From assembly GCA_009649835.1 (NCBI GenBank), contig PYCK01000177.1:1-6192 (forward strand): a stretch of DNA of 6,192 nucleotides, written 5' to 3'. Below are positions 1-4,813 of the stretch, one piece after another (the first letter of the stretch is position 1; each line of letters begins with the position of its first letter). Below the pieces are notes generated by a model that was not told where the DNA came from, made no database searches, and was given only the letters and a program-made list of their open reading frames with translations. The DNA comes from Candidatus Methanocomedens sp. (lineage in GTDB: Archaea; Halobacteriota; Methanosarcinia; Methanosarcinales; Methanocomedenaceae). Both the position numbers and the translations under genes were made by a program.

Positions 1-47
1 CAAGTACATTCTCAGAAGATATGTTTGTGTAAAAAATCATAATTTCC

Positions 48-182
48 GTATCCACTTCAAATCTAAGGGTAATTTAAAAATTATTAGACAGGATTAACAG
101 GATCGACAGGATATACCGCAATGTCAACATCCTGTAAATCCTGTAAATCCGGTCAAAATACCATGCTTTTTGAAGTGGATAC
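48..182 (+). mobile_element. MITE-like 135-bp element, copy 1
   Basis: A 135-bp element bounded by a perfect 14-bp terminal inverted repeat, GTATCCACTTCAAA (48-61) and its complement (169-182). Inside, two 22-bp arms (91-112 and 129-150) pair at 19 of 22 positions around a 16-base spacer. Each arm is built from tandem 9-mers of the GGATTTACA type, so the whole element could fold into a long hairpin. A second copy of identical length lies at 3349-3483 in the opposite orientation and differs at only 5 positions by my hand alignment. It encodes no plausible protein; an ORF crossing it on the plus strand is a shadow of gap. The flanking octamers (TAATTTCC at 40-47, CTATTTAC at 183-190) match at only 5 of 8 positions, so any target duplication has decayed. 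It is most likely a non-autonomous transposable element moved by a transposase encoded elsewhere. I cannot assign its family. Confidence 0.75.
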
Positions 183-1205
183 CTATTTACCTATCCCCAT
201 GGTCTTGTTGGTCTTTGCAATTGATTTTGCACCGTCAGGTTCCAGTTCGCACATGGCCCGGATCGCATCTATATTCTCAGGCACCACATCCGACTCCTGG
301 TGGATGGCCTGGAAGAAGTACAGTTCGCCGTGGTACTTGCTGATACTGTCCTTCCATATCACGTTCTCGAACATATCGCTGCGGCTGCGTCCCAGGTCCC
401 TTGCCAGTTCCATGACCTCTGCCGTGCTATTGATATTTTCTTCTCCTGATACGAACCTGATACGGGGCCTGCCGGCATACAGGTCAATGATATCCTGCGG
501 TTCGAAATCTTTTTCCAGCTCAACATTCAGTGCATGGAAATGCATGATAGTGGTGGACAGTTTCACAGCCACCGTAGCAATTTCGAGATGCGGCAGGATG
601 GAATTCAGATCCGGCCCGTGATGGCTGGGTAAGCTGATAGGATTGGGTACAATAGCGTTTATCGGGCCGCTCTTGATATTTCCCGGGTCTGCCCCCCTTC
701 GCATCAGGGTGACCCTGGACTTTTTAACACCGTATTCCTGGTCCAGGGGATACAGTGCCCTGGTCAGTCCGGTGGTGTTGCAGCTGACCACGCGGGTCAG
801 GTCCCTGCCAATGGCATCGTTATAATTGGCTTCAGAGTTGAAACTAAATCCTGCAAGCTCATGGTCTTCACCGCCCTGCCAGATGGCCTTTACACCATGT
901 TCCACATACAGGTCCTTGTATGTGGCACCTACTTTGCCGGGGGTGCAGTCTACTACCAGGTCTGCCTTATCGAGCAGTTCGTCCAGTGTACCCGAAACCT
1001 CAATGCCTGCCTTGCTAAAGGCTTCTATCTTATCGGAAGTTGATGCATACAGGTCAAAACCCCTGTCTACTGCCAGTTTAGCTTCAAATGTCGGGCGGGT
1101 TTTCACTACACCCACTATCTCCATATCATCCTGGGCAGAAACTGCATCTCCTACTCGCTTTCCTATGGTACCGTATCCATTAATAGCAATCTTTGCTTTT
1201 GACAT
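183..1205 (-). CDS. gap: Glyceraldehyde-3-phosphate dehydrogenase, archaeal type II
   Basis: Cytoplasmic phosphorylating GAPDH, which interconverts glyceraldehyde 3-phosphate and 1,3-bisphosphoglycerate. In this kind of archaeon it probably works mainly in the gluconeogenic direction. The 340 residues are the normal length for archaeal type II enzymes. Visible marks are the Rossmann motif NGYGTIG (residues 9-15), VVKTRP (33-38) at the dinucleotide site, the nucleophile Cys142 in SCNTTG, RRGADPGN (169-176), and MHFH (221-224), which probably carries the catalytic histidine. The start is supported by GAGGGG eight bases upstream. The gene follows the CooT-like gene by 51 bp on the same strand, so the two may be cotranscribed. 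Its TAG stop (183-185) touches the terminal repeat of the MITE-like element, which therefore forms the immediate 3' untranslated region. A T6 run on the minus strand (31-36), beyond the element, could serve as a terminator. Family assignment is secure; coenzyme preference cannot be read from the sequence alone. Confidence 0.97.
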   Translation of the reverse strand: MSKAKIAINGYGTIGKRVGDAVSAQDDMEIVGVVKTRPTFEAKLAVDRGFDLYASTSDKIEAFSKAGIEVSGTLDELLDKADLVVDCTPGKVGATYKDLYVEHGVKAIWQGGEDHELAGFSFNSEANYNDAIGRDLTRVVSCNTTGLTRALYPLDQEYGVKKSRVTLMRRGADPGNIKSGPINAIVPNPISLPSHHGPDLNSILPHLEIATVAVKLSTTIMHFHALNVELEKDFEPQDIIDLYAGRPRIRFVSGEENINSTAEVMELARDLGRSRSDMFENVIWKDSISKYHGELYFFQAIHQESDVVPENIDAIRAMCELEPDGAKSIAKTNKTMGIGK

Positions 1206-1213
1206 TTTATTAT

Positions 1214-1219
1214 CCCCTC
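1214..1219 (-). promoter_or_regulatory. Ribosome binding site of gap
   Basis: The minus-strand sequence GAGGGG ends eight bases before the gap start codon. It is partly complementary to the 3' end of archaeal 16S rRNA. It supports the MSKAKIAING start and suggests gap is translated from a leadered, possibly polycistronic, message. Confidence 0.6.
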
Positions 1220-1256
1220 ATTTTTGTTATAGCAATGGTCATTTTTTTGATGTATT

Positions 1257-1448
1257 CTAATCGATATTTTCTATTAGTGCTTCATTTTTCGTCATATCCA
1301 CGTATAGTATCCGTCCGGGTAATGTCATGGTATCTCCAAAAATTCCTGTGATGGTGATCTCATTTCCATCCACAGCCAACCGTACAACATCTTCCATTAA
1401 TGTTGTTTTATCCTTCCCGTCAATTAGAATGGCATGTAATTCACACAT
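1257..1448 (-). CDS. CooT-family nickel-binding protein
   Basis: A 63-residue protein beginning MCELHAILID. Its pattern, with Met-Cys at the N-terminus, a VVRLAVDGNEITITGIFGD segment (residues 21-39), LPGRILYVDM (43-52) and an acidic LIENID end, matches small CooT-family proteins along their full length. In Rhodospirillum rubrum, CooT binds Ni(II) as a dimer, with Cys2 at the site, and helps mature carbon monoxide dehydrogenase; Cys2 is conserved here. The start at 1448 is chosen over an in-frame ATG at 1535 because the extra N-terminal stretch has no family similarity and would displace the Met-Cys end. There is no Shine-Dalgarno sequence, but a TATA box about 29 bases upstream fits a nearly leaderless message. 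It lies 51 bp upstream of gap. Its role here is inferred: many archaea carry CooT paralogues whose partner enzymes are unknown, and no nickel enzyme is visible in the window. Confidence 0.85.
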   Translation of the reverse strand: MCELHAILIDGKDKTTLMEDVVRLAVDGNEITITGIFGDTMTLPGRILYVDMTKNEALIENID

Positions 1449-1472
1449 GGTAATCAAATAACTGATACGTGG

Positions 1473-1482
1473 TATAAATAAA
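1473..1482 (-). promoter_or_regulatory. TATA box of the CooT-like gene
   Basis: The minus-strand sequence TTTATTTATA is centred about 29 bases before the ATG at 1448. Archaeal initiation usually falls about 26 bases downstream of the box centre, so transcription should begin within a few bases of the start codon. That fits the lack of a ribosome binding site. This would also be the promoter for gap if the two genes are cotranscribed. Confidence 0.5.
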
Positions 1483-1512
1483 TAAAATGTTCGAAACACC
1501 GCTTGAATTGTG

Positions 1513-1701
1513 CTACCATCCGTCAGTAAAAGCACCAGGTCTTGTTACATACACCAGCAGGATAGGGCAATTTTGAGCATTAAGGCTATAGCAGTATTTC
1601 TTCATGTGTGCCTCATCTGGAAAATAATGACTTACACTTGCTGTGCAGCGTGAATCTACTAAAAATATACATGTATAACCCGTATTATCTCACCTGGCCA
1701 T
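1513..1701 (-). pseudogene. Possible broken small gene, unidentified
   Basis: On the minus strand an ATG at 1701 begins M-A-R, is stopped by TGA (1690-1692), and then the same frame stays open for 58 codons to a TAG at 1513-1515. The open part has protein-like composition: a hydrophobic strand CIFLVDSRC (7-15 of the open part), then a Phe-Pro-Asp segment (23-25), then CPILLVYVTRPGAF (41-54). It contains four cysteines. Just past its 3' end, another frame reads VLLLTDGSTIQAVF, so a further frameshift is possible. I do not recognise the family. It could be the remains of a small gene, or chance. No ribosome binding site is evident. The region from 1449 to 1854 contains this, the 40-codon ORF at 1725 and the CooT-like promoter, and nothing else that I can identify. 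Confidence 0.3.
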
Positions 1702-1724
1702 ATTTTGTTAATAATTTGCGATTA

Positions 1725-1847
1725 CTAATTATATCCTATGATTTGCTCCTTCAAAAAACTTTGTTTTCCTACTTCAATATCCGAAAAATAGATATTCTGG
1801 TCATTTGGTGTAAGCTTCATAAGTATCTTGATCATGTCGTTAACCAT
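1725..1847 (-). CDS. Hypothetical 40-residue protein downstream of pgi
   Basis: A 40-codon ORF starts seven bases after the pgi stop codon on the same strand, MVNDMIKILM being its first ten residues. A second in-frame ATG lies at 1835. The composition is protein-like (TPNDQNIYFSDIEVGKQSF, residues 13-31), with no membrane segment, signal peptide or metal motif. The only upstream purine run (AAAAGG) sits close to the first ATG and would serve the second ATG better. It could be a small protein cotranscribed with pgi, the remnant of a longer gene, or a chance ORF in AT-rich sequence. I recognise no family. Confidence 0.3.
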   Translation of the reverse strand: MVNDMIKILMKLTPNDQNIYFSDIEVGKQSFLKEQIIGYN

Positions 1848-1854
1848 CAGCCTT

Positions 1855-2580
1855 TTAAAGCACATCCTCGAACAACCACCCGAACTCCTGCGGCCTGTTC
1901 AGGAAATCCAGCTTACCCAAATCCCGCACAAGCCCGTATATCTCCCTGCCCCGGACCAGCCCCAACTCACTGAAACTCTTAGGCTTTACCTTCCTGACCT
2001 CAGGTGCATCCCTGTAATTAGGGTTGGCAATAAATCCATCCTCTGTCAGATAGTAGGCCGCACCATGCAGTTCCACGTATGGCTCATACATAGAAGAGAA
2101 CTCCCTGGACACCCAGTTTGCCATCTTAAGTTCCTTATTGCTGGTATTGATGGTCACATGGCCGTAGTCCGGCGGAATGATCACTTTATCTCCTACCGAT
2201 GCCCGTACCAGCACTACATCGATCACCGAACCGCCGCCTGTTAGCTTTTGCAGCATGTAATGCCCCTCGCCGGCGAGTACCTCATACACTTCCGGATATG
2301 ACATATCCGTACCAGGTGCATGAGGATGGTAATGTCCTGCAGTCTTCACATATTCCCTGCCCAGCATGGCTGGGGGGATGATGGTGATATCATAGCGCAG
2401 GCCGTGTTCGAGCATAGTATCACGATCACGTTGGCTAAGTGCCAGGTCCCGGTACATATAATAGAGTTCCCTGTCCCCGCCCTGGAGTATCTCCCTGTCA
2501 AGCAGGACTGCTTCAATTTCAGACAGCATGCGGATATCCGGTTCCTGCGTCCTGCCCCCGAACGTCAGTGTCCTGTTCAT
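1855..2580 (-). CDS. pgi: Glucose-6-phosphate isomerase, archaeal cupin type
   Basis: Metal-dependent isomerase interconverting glucose 6-phosphate and fructose 6-phosphate in the cytoplasm. It belongs to the archaeal cupin family, unrelated to the bacterial and eukaryotic enzyme. The metal site is visible: GHYHPH (residues 82-87, ligands likely His83 and His85), PEVYE (96-100, Glu97) and PPDYGHVTIN (136-145, His141), matching the His-His-Glu-His set of Pyrococcus furiosus PGI. The N-terminal TFGGRTQEPDIRML also fits the family. I place the start at 2580 (MNRTLTFGGR, 241 residues). The longer in-frame start at 2694 would add 38 residues without family similarity and overlap the upstream membrane gene. 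A TATA-like sequence about 34 bases upstream supports this start; the GGGA at 2587-2590 is only a weak ribosome binding site. Relative to the 189-residue Pyrococcus enzyme there are about 50 extra C-terminal residues (GREIYGLVRDLGKLDF and beyond). Confidence 0.94.
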   Translation of the reverse strand: MNRTLTFGGRTQEPDIRMLSEIEAVLLDREILQGGDRELYYMYRDLALSQRDRDTMLEHGLRYDITIIPPAMLGREYVKTAGHYHPHAPGTDMSYPEVYEVLAGEGHYMLQKLTGGGSVIDVVLVRASVGDKVIIPPDYGHVTINTSNKELKMANWVSREFSSMYEPYVELHGAAYYLTEDGFIANPNYRDAPEVRKVKPKSFSELGLVRGREIYGLVRDLGKLDFLNRPQEFGWLFEDVL

Positions 2581-2609
2581 ATCTGTTCCCACTAAAGATA
2601 TGTACAAGA

Positions 2610-2619
2610 TATTATTTAT
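2610..2619 (-). promoter_or_regulatory. Probable TATA box of pgi
   Basis: The minus-strand ATAAATAATA is centred about 34 bases before the chosen pgi start and would place initiation roughly 8 bases ahead of the ATG. It lies in the 76-bp gap after the upstream membrane gene, so pgi may have its own promoter. It is an AT-rich match only. Confidence 0.35.
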
Positions 2620-2656
2620 GGTATTCGAATTCGGGCCAGTGGCAATACGCTTCATA

Positions 2657-3298
2657 TCAGGGACTTTTACTGCCCGGTCGCAAGAACCTGGCAATATTCC
2701 CTGCCTCGCCCGGATAGAACGACAGCACAGTACCCACGGTTATCAGGATAGTTGCCACCCAGAACACGCCCAGGTGAAGCTCGCTGGTGCGCATGCTCAC
2801 GAAATCGAACACAAATATTACCGTGCCCAGGTGCAGCATGGACGATCCGGTTTGCACAAAATACCCTTCCCGCTCATAGGTCAGAGCGCCTTGCCCCAGC
2901 ATGGTCAATACCATGACCGCCGCCTGTACCACTATGGATACGGCAAGCAGGAATGCCAGGCTGGTGCCTATGTTGGTAATTAGTGCTATTAAGAAAGTAG
3001 CTGCCAGTATGCCGGTTCCTGCCGCCAGGAGTGACTGCCTGGGTACTATACGTTTGGGTATACACAGTCCCAGTGCCACAAGCAGCAGCACGACGAATGG
3101 ATAAATAAGCTGGTTCATGCTGTCGATATAATCCCCGTACATTTGGGTCTGGGTCCACTGGGGTGCAGTCTCGTTGGTGTACGTATAATAGCCAATACCA
3201 TACAGGCATACCAGCCCTATCACCACCAGCACCGCTGATGTGAGAAGCATCAGGTAGAAGTCATAGGTCTTCGGTTTAATATTCAATTCCGGCGTCAT
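2657..3298 (-). CDS. ccmF: Small membrane protein resembling the C-terminal half of CcmF
   Basis: A 213-residue protein with about five or six membrane segments (roughly 14-36, 63-80, 90-108, 111-134, 152-168, 175-195). In order it parallels the second half of bacterial CcmF: a hydrophobic first segment, an extracytoplasmic loop, a MNQLIYPFVVLLLVALGL segment (61-78) like the VPFALLLGVGP region, then GSSMLHLGTVIFVFDF (151-166) like the conserved GM..AHLG helix whose histidine binds haem b (His156 here), and a last helix ending in a basic tail. The large extracytoplasmic domain that CcmF carries between those last two helices is almost absent: only about eight residues separate them. The gene lies downstream of the CcmF N-half-like gene and has a GGAG eight bases before its ATG. 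Assignment rests on pattern and context, not a strong motif; it could instead be an unrelated accessory membrane protein. Confidence 0.6.
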   Translation of the reverse strand: MTPELNIKPKTYDFYLMLLTSAVLVVIGLVCLYGIGYYTYTNETAPQWTQTQMYGDYIDSMNQLIYPFVVLLLVALGLCIPKRIVPRQSLLAAGTGILAATFLIALITNIGTSLAFLLAVSIVVQAAVMVLTMLGQGALTYEREGYFVQTGSSMLHLGTVIFVFDFVSMRTSELHLGVFWVATILITVGTVLSFYPGEAGNIARFLRPGSKSP

Positions 3299-3306
3299 CT
3301 TATATT

Positions 3307-3310
3307 CTCC
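3307..3310 (-). promoter_or_regulatory. Ribosome binding site of the CcmF C-half-like gene
   Basis: GGAG on the minus strand lies eight bases before the start at 3298, and a second GGAG stands a few bases further upstream. Both are part of the purine-rich linker, so they are suggestive but not highly specific. Confidence 0.5.
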
Positions 3311-3340
3311 AATTCTCCTTTTTCAGTCTTCCACTCTTCC

Positions 3341-3491
3341 CTCTTTCAGTATACACTTCAAAAAGCATGGTATTTTGACTGGATTTACAGGATTTACAGG
3401 ATGTTGACGTTGCGGTATATCCTGTCGATCCTGTTGATCCTGTCTAATAATTTTTAAATTACCCTTGGATTTGAAGTGGATACCTCTTTCA
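3341..3491. repeat. 8-bp direct repeat (target site duplication) flanking element copy 2
   Basis: The octamer CTCTTTCA occurs at 3341-3348 and again at 3484-3491, touching both ends of the 135-bp element. An exact duplication flush with the terminal inverted repeats is the usual footprint of transposition. Caution: the surroundings are low-complexity pyrimidine repeats on this strand, which raises the chance of coincidental matches. Confidence 0.7.
3349..3483 (-). mobile_element. MITE-like 135-bp element, copy 2
   Basis: An inverted copy of the element at 48-182, with the same 135-bp length and 130 of 135 positions identical by hand alignment. The terminal repeats are GTATACACTTCAAA (3349-3362) and TTTGAAGTGGATAC (3470-3483), with one mismatch between them. 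It is flanked on both sides by the octamer CTCTTTCA. The same internal arms of GGATTTACA-type 9-mers are present. It sits in the linker between the two CcmF-like genes and encodes nothing. In the transcript of those genes it could form a stable hairpin and alter expression of the downstream half. Confidence 0.8.
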
Positions 3492-3523
3492 TTCTTCCCT
3501 CTTCCATTCTTCCACTTTCCTCT

Positions 3524-4555
3524 TTATTGTGTTATGGCATGTATCCCTGGCGCAATGTATGTCAGCAGGTAGGTGAACACCAGTGACAGGAAACAGATAA
3601 TACCCAGTATGGCAGTGGCCCGCCACATGTTGCGCCGTTTAAGATATATCCGGGTGTGCAGGTACGCACTGTACAGTACCCACATCATGATACTGCCATT
3701 GATCTTTGGGTCCCACCACCAGTCCTTGCCTTCCCATGCCACCACGGCCCAGGGGTAGCCGATGAGCATGCCTACTGTGAGCAGCAGGTACCCGACCTTG
3801 GCATGGCTGTATGAGATGCGGTCAAATATCTTCTCGCGCCTAAACAGCATGAACACACAGCCCACAAAGGTGACCACCAGGGATGCATATGCGATAAAGA
3901 GCATGGGCGGGTGGGTCCACATATACTCTGAATTGTAGAAATATATGATGCGGAAATACAACTGGTACAGTGCACCGTATAACACATTGGGATCGCCCAC
4001 ACCTGCGGCCTGGTACCAGCCTGTGATCTCTAAGTGCAGGCCGGGCAGGGGTTCCCTGAATGGGTTTGAGGTATAATATGTTAGTATACCAAAGGCTGCC
4101 AGCATGATATTCATGGCCGATGAGAACAGTGCTGTTATTTTTGTCCTTATAAAATCATAGCGGTAATTGCTTACTGCAAGGAAAATAGACAGGCACAGGG
4201 TCCAGAAATATAATTTTTCTGTTTCTATCCACAGGGGCACGGCGAATCTCAGGGATGTTGCACTGGTACCCATGGTACTGGCCATGTAATTTGCCAGTTC
4301 AGGCGGGTAGACCAGTTCTATTGTCTGGTAGATGCGCAGGTGGAACCAGGCTATGATTATAAATCCCAGGATAAGCAGCAAGGTAACTATTTTCCTGAGC
4401 TGGGCTGACAGCATATACGCCCTGTTATCCCTCATAACCATGTGATACAGGGAGACCGCACCAAGCAGCAGGGAGACAATTAATATAATTGTAATTACAG
4501 GCTGGCCAATAGTGGTCACGGTGTCCCTGGCAGCAAGGTATTCCTGGTACGACAT
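3524..4555 (-). CDS. ccmF: Cytochrome c assembly protein, CcmF N-terminal-half-like haem lyase subunit
   Basis: A multi-pass membrane protein (343 residues, about eight or nine helices) of the haem-handling family that includes CcmC, CcmF and CcsA. CcmF works with CcmH to attach haem, delivered by CcmE, to apocytochrome c on the outer face of the membrane. The order of motifs fits CcmF best: SNPF (163-166), GDPNVLYG (187-194), THPPMLFIAY (214-223, where His215 matches a transmembrane haem-b ligand of CcmF), the tryptophan-rich WWWDPKINGS (279-288), His300 in the following helix and a C-terminal IHAITQ (His339) that matches the VHSFA segment of CcmF. The protein stops where the first half of a full-length CcmF (about 650 residues) would end. 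A C-half-like gene follows 225 bp downstream, of which 143 bp is the MITE-like insertion and its duplication. There is no clear ribosome binding site before the ATG. Many databases would call it CcsA or simply cytochrome c assembly protein. Confidence 0.85.
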   Translation of the reverse strand: MSYQEYLAARDTVTTIGQPVITIILIVSLLLGAVSLYHMVMRDNRAYMLSAQLRKIVTLLLILGFIIIAWFHLRIYQTIELVYPPELANYMASTMGTSATSLRFAVPLWIETEKLYFWTLCLSIFLAVSNYRYDFIRTKITALFSSAMNIMLAAFGILTYYTSNPFREPLPGLHLEITGWYQAAGVGDPNVLYGALYQLYFRIIYFYNSEYMWTHPPMLFIAYASLVVTFVGCVFMLFRREKIFDRISYSHAKVGYLLLTVGMLIGYPWAVVAWEGKDWWWDPKINGSIMMWVLYSAYLHTRIYLKRRNMWRATAILGIICFLSLVFTYLLTYIAPGIHAITQ

Positions 4556-4596
4556 CTATGGTTTAATGATTTTTATCTGTTAATAGGATGCCGAAT

Positions 4597-4813
4597 TCAT
4601 GATTGCCTGAACAACGCCGTGATATCCTTCATATCCGGATATATCCTGTTGTTTTCGTCCATATACTTGATGCACTTATCTGTAAACCCAGTTCCGGATA
4701 CGAGTATGAATATTCTCTCACTGCTTCTATGTACCATATCGCTCTATCCATGTTATCGGCAGTACTGCTTATTACACCCATTCACTATCGCCAAACTCTT
4801 CGGGACTATACAC
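4597..4813 (-). pseudogene. Frame-broken gene remnant downstream of the ATPase
   Basis: Three open segments follow one another on the minus strand in shifting frames. The first is VYSPEEFGDSEWV, from 4813, ending in tandem TAA codons at 4769-4774. The second is MGVISSTADNMDRAI, from an ATG at 4781, whose frame stays open 50 codons to 4629. The third is open from 4743 to a TGA at 4597-4599 and reads IFILVSGTGFTDKC (9-22 of that segment), then IYPDMKDITALFRQS at the end. Each piece looks protein-like where the next takes over, as expected of a gene damaged by small insertions or deletions. The remnant overlaps the ATPase stop codon by a few bases and runs in the same direction, so it may once have been its cotranscribed neighbour. 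I do not recognise the family. The 50-codon ORF (4629-4781) might still be expressed. Sequencing errors are an alternative explanation for the frameshifts. Confidence 0.4.

Larger units (their letters stand above)
3299..3523 (-). repeat. Degenerate purine-rich tandem repeat linker, interrupted by the MITE-like element
   Basis: Between the two CcmF-like genes the minus strand is nearly all purine plus scattered T. It is built from degenerate 7-8-base units such as TGGAAGAA, TGGAAGAG, GGAAGAA, TGAAAGAG and TGGAAGAC. The tract occupies 3484-3523 and 3299-3348. The 135-bp element and one copy of an octamer separate the two parts, so the original linker was about 82 bases. It is probably an intergenic spacer within one transcript and supplies the ribosome binding site of the downstream gene. 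Confidence 0.6.

Noticed and set aside
91..150. 9-mer repeats of the GGATTTACA type as a CRISPR array
   Set aside because: The units are contiguous, with no spacers of uniform size, and they form the two arms of a hairpin within the 135-bp element.
121..621. 166-residue plus-strand ORF starting inside element copy 1
   Set aside because: It lies antisense to gap, whose family assignment is certain, and its start falls in the repeat element; the translation is low-complexity and serine-rich.
826..1260. 144-residue plus-strand ORF
   Set aside because: It is a shadow of the gap N-terminal half on the opposite strand, with no family features.
1535..1535. Longer start for the CooT-like gene giving 92 residues
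   Set aside because: The extra residues do not fit the family, and the functionally important Met-Cys terminus would become internal; the promoter also lies within that extension.
1666..1677. 12-bp palindrome TATACATGTATA
   Set aside because: It is short, AT-rich, unpaired with any second copy and not positioned at a promoter, so chance is sufficient.
2694..2694. Longer pgi start giving 279 residues
   Set aside because: The added 38 residues show no resemblance to the family and would overlap the upstream membrane gene; the start at 2580 fits the family N-terminus and the TATA spacing.
183..3348. Composite transposon bounded by the two 135-bp elements
   Set aside because: The enclosed genes are core metabolic and cytochrome maturation genes, no transposase is present, and copy 2 has its own flanking octamer duplication, which indicates independent insertions.
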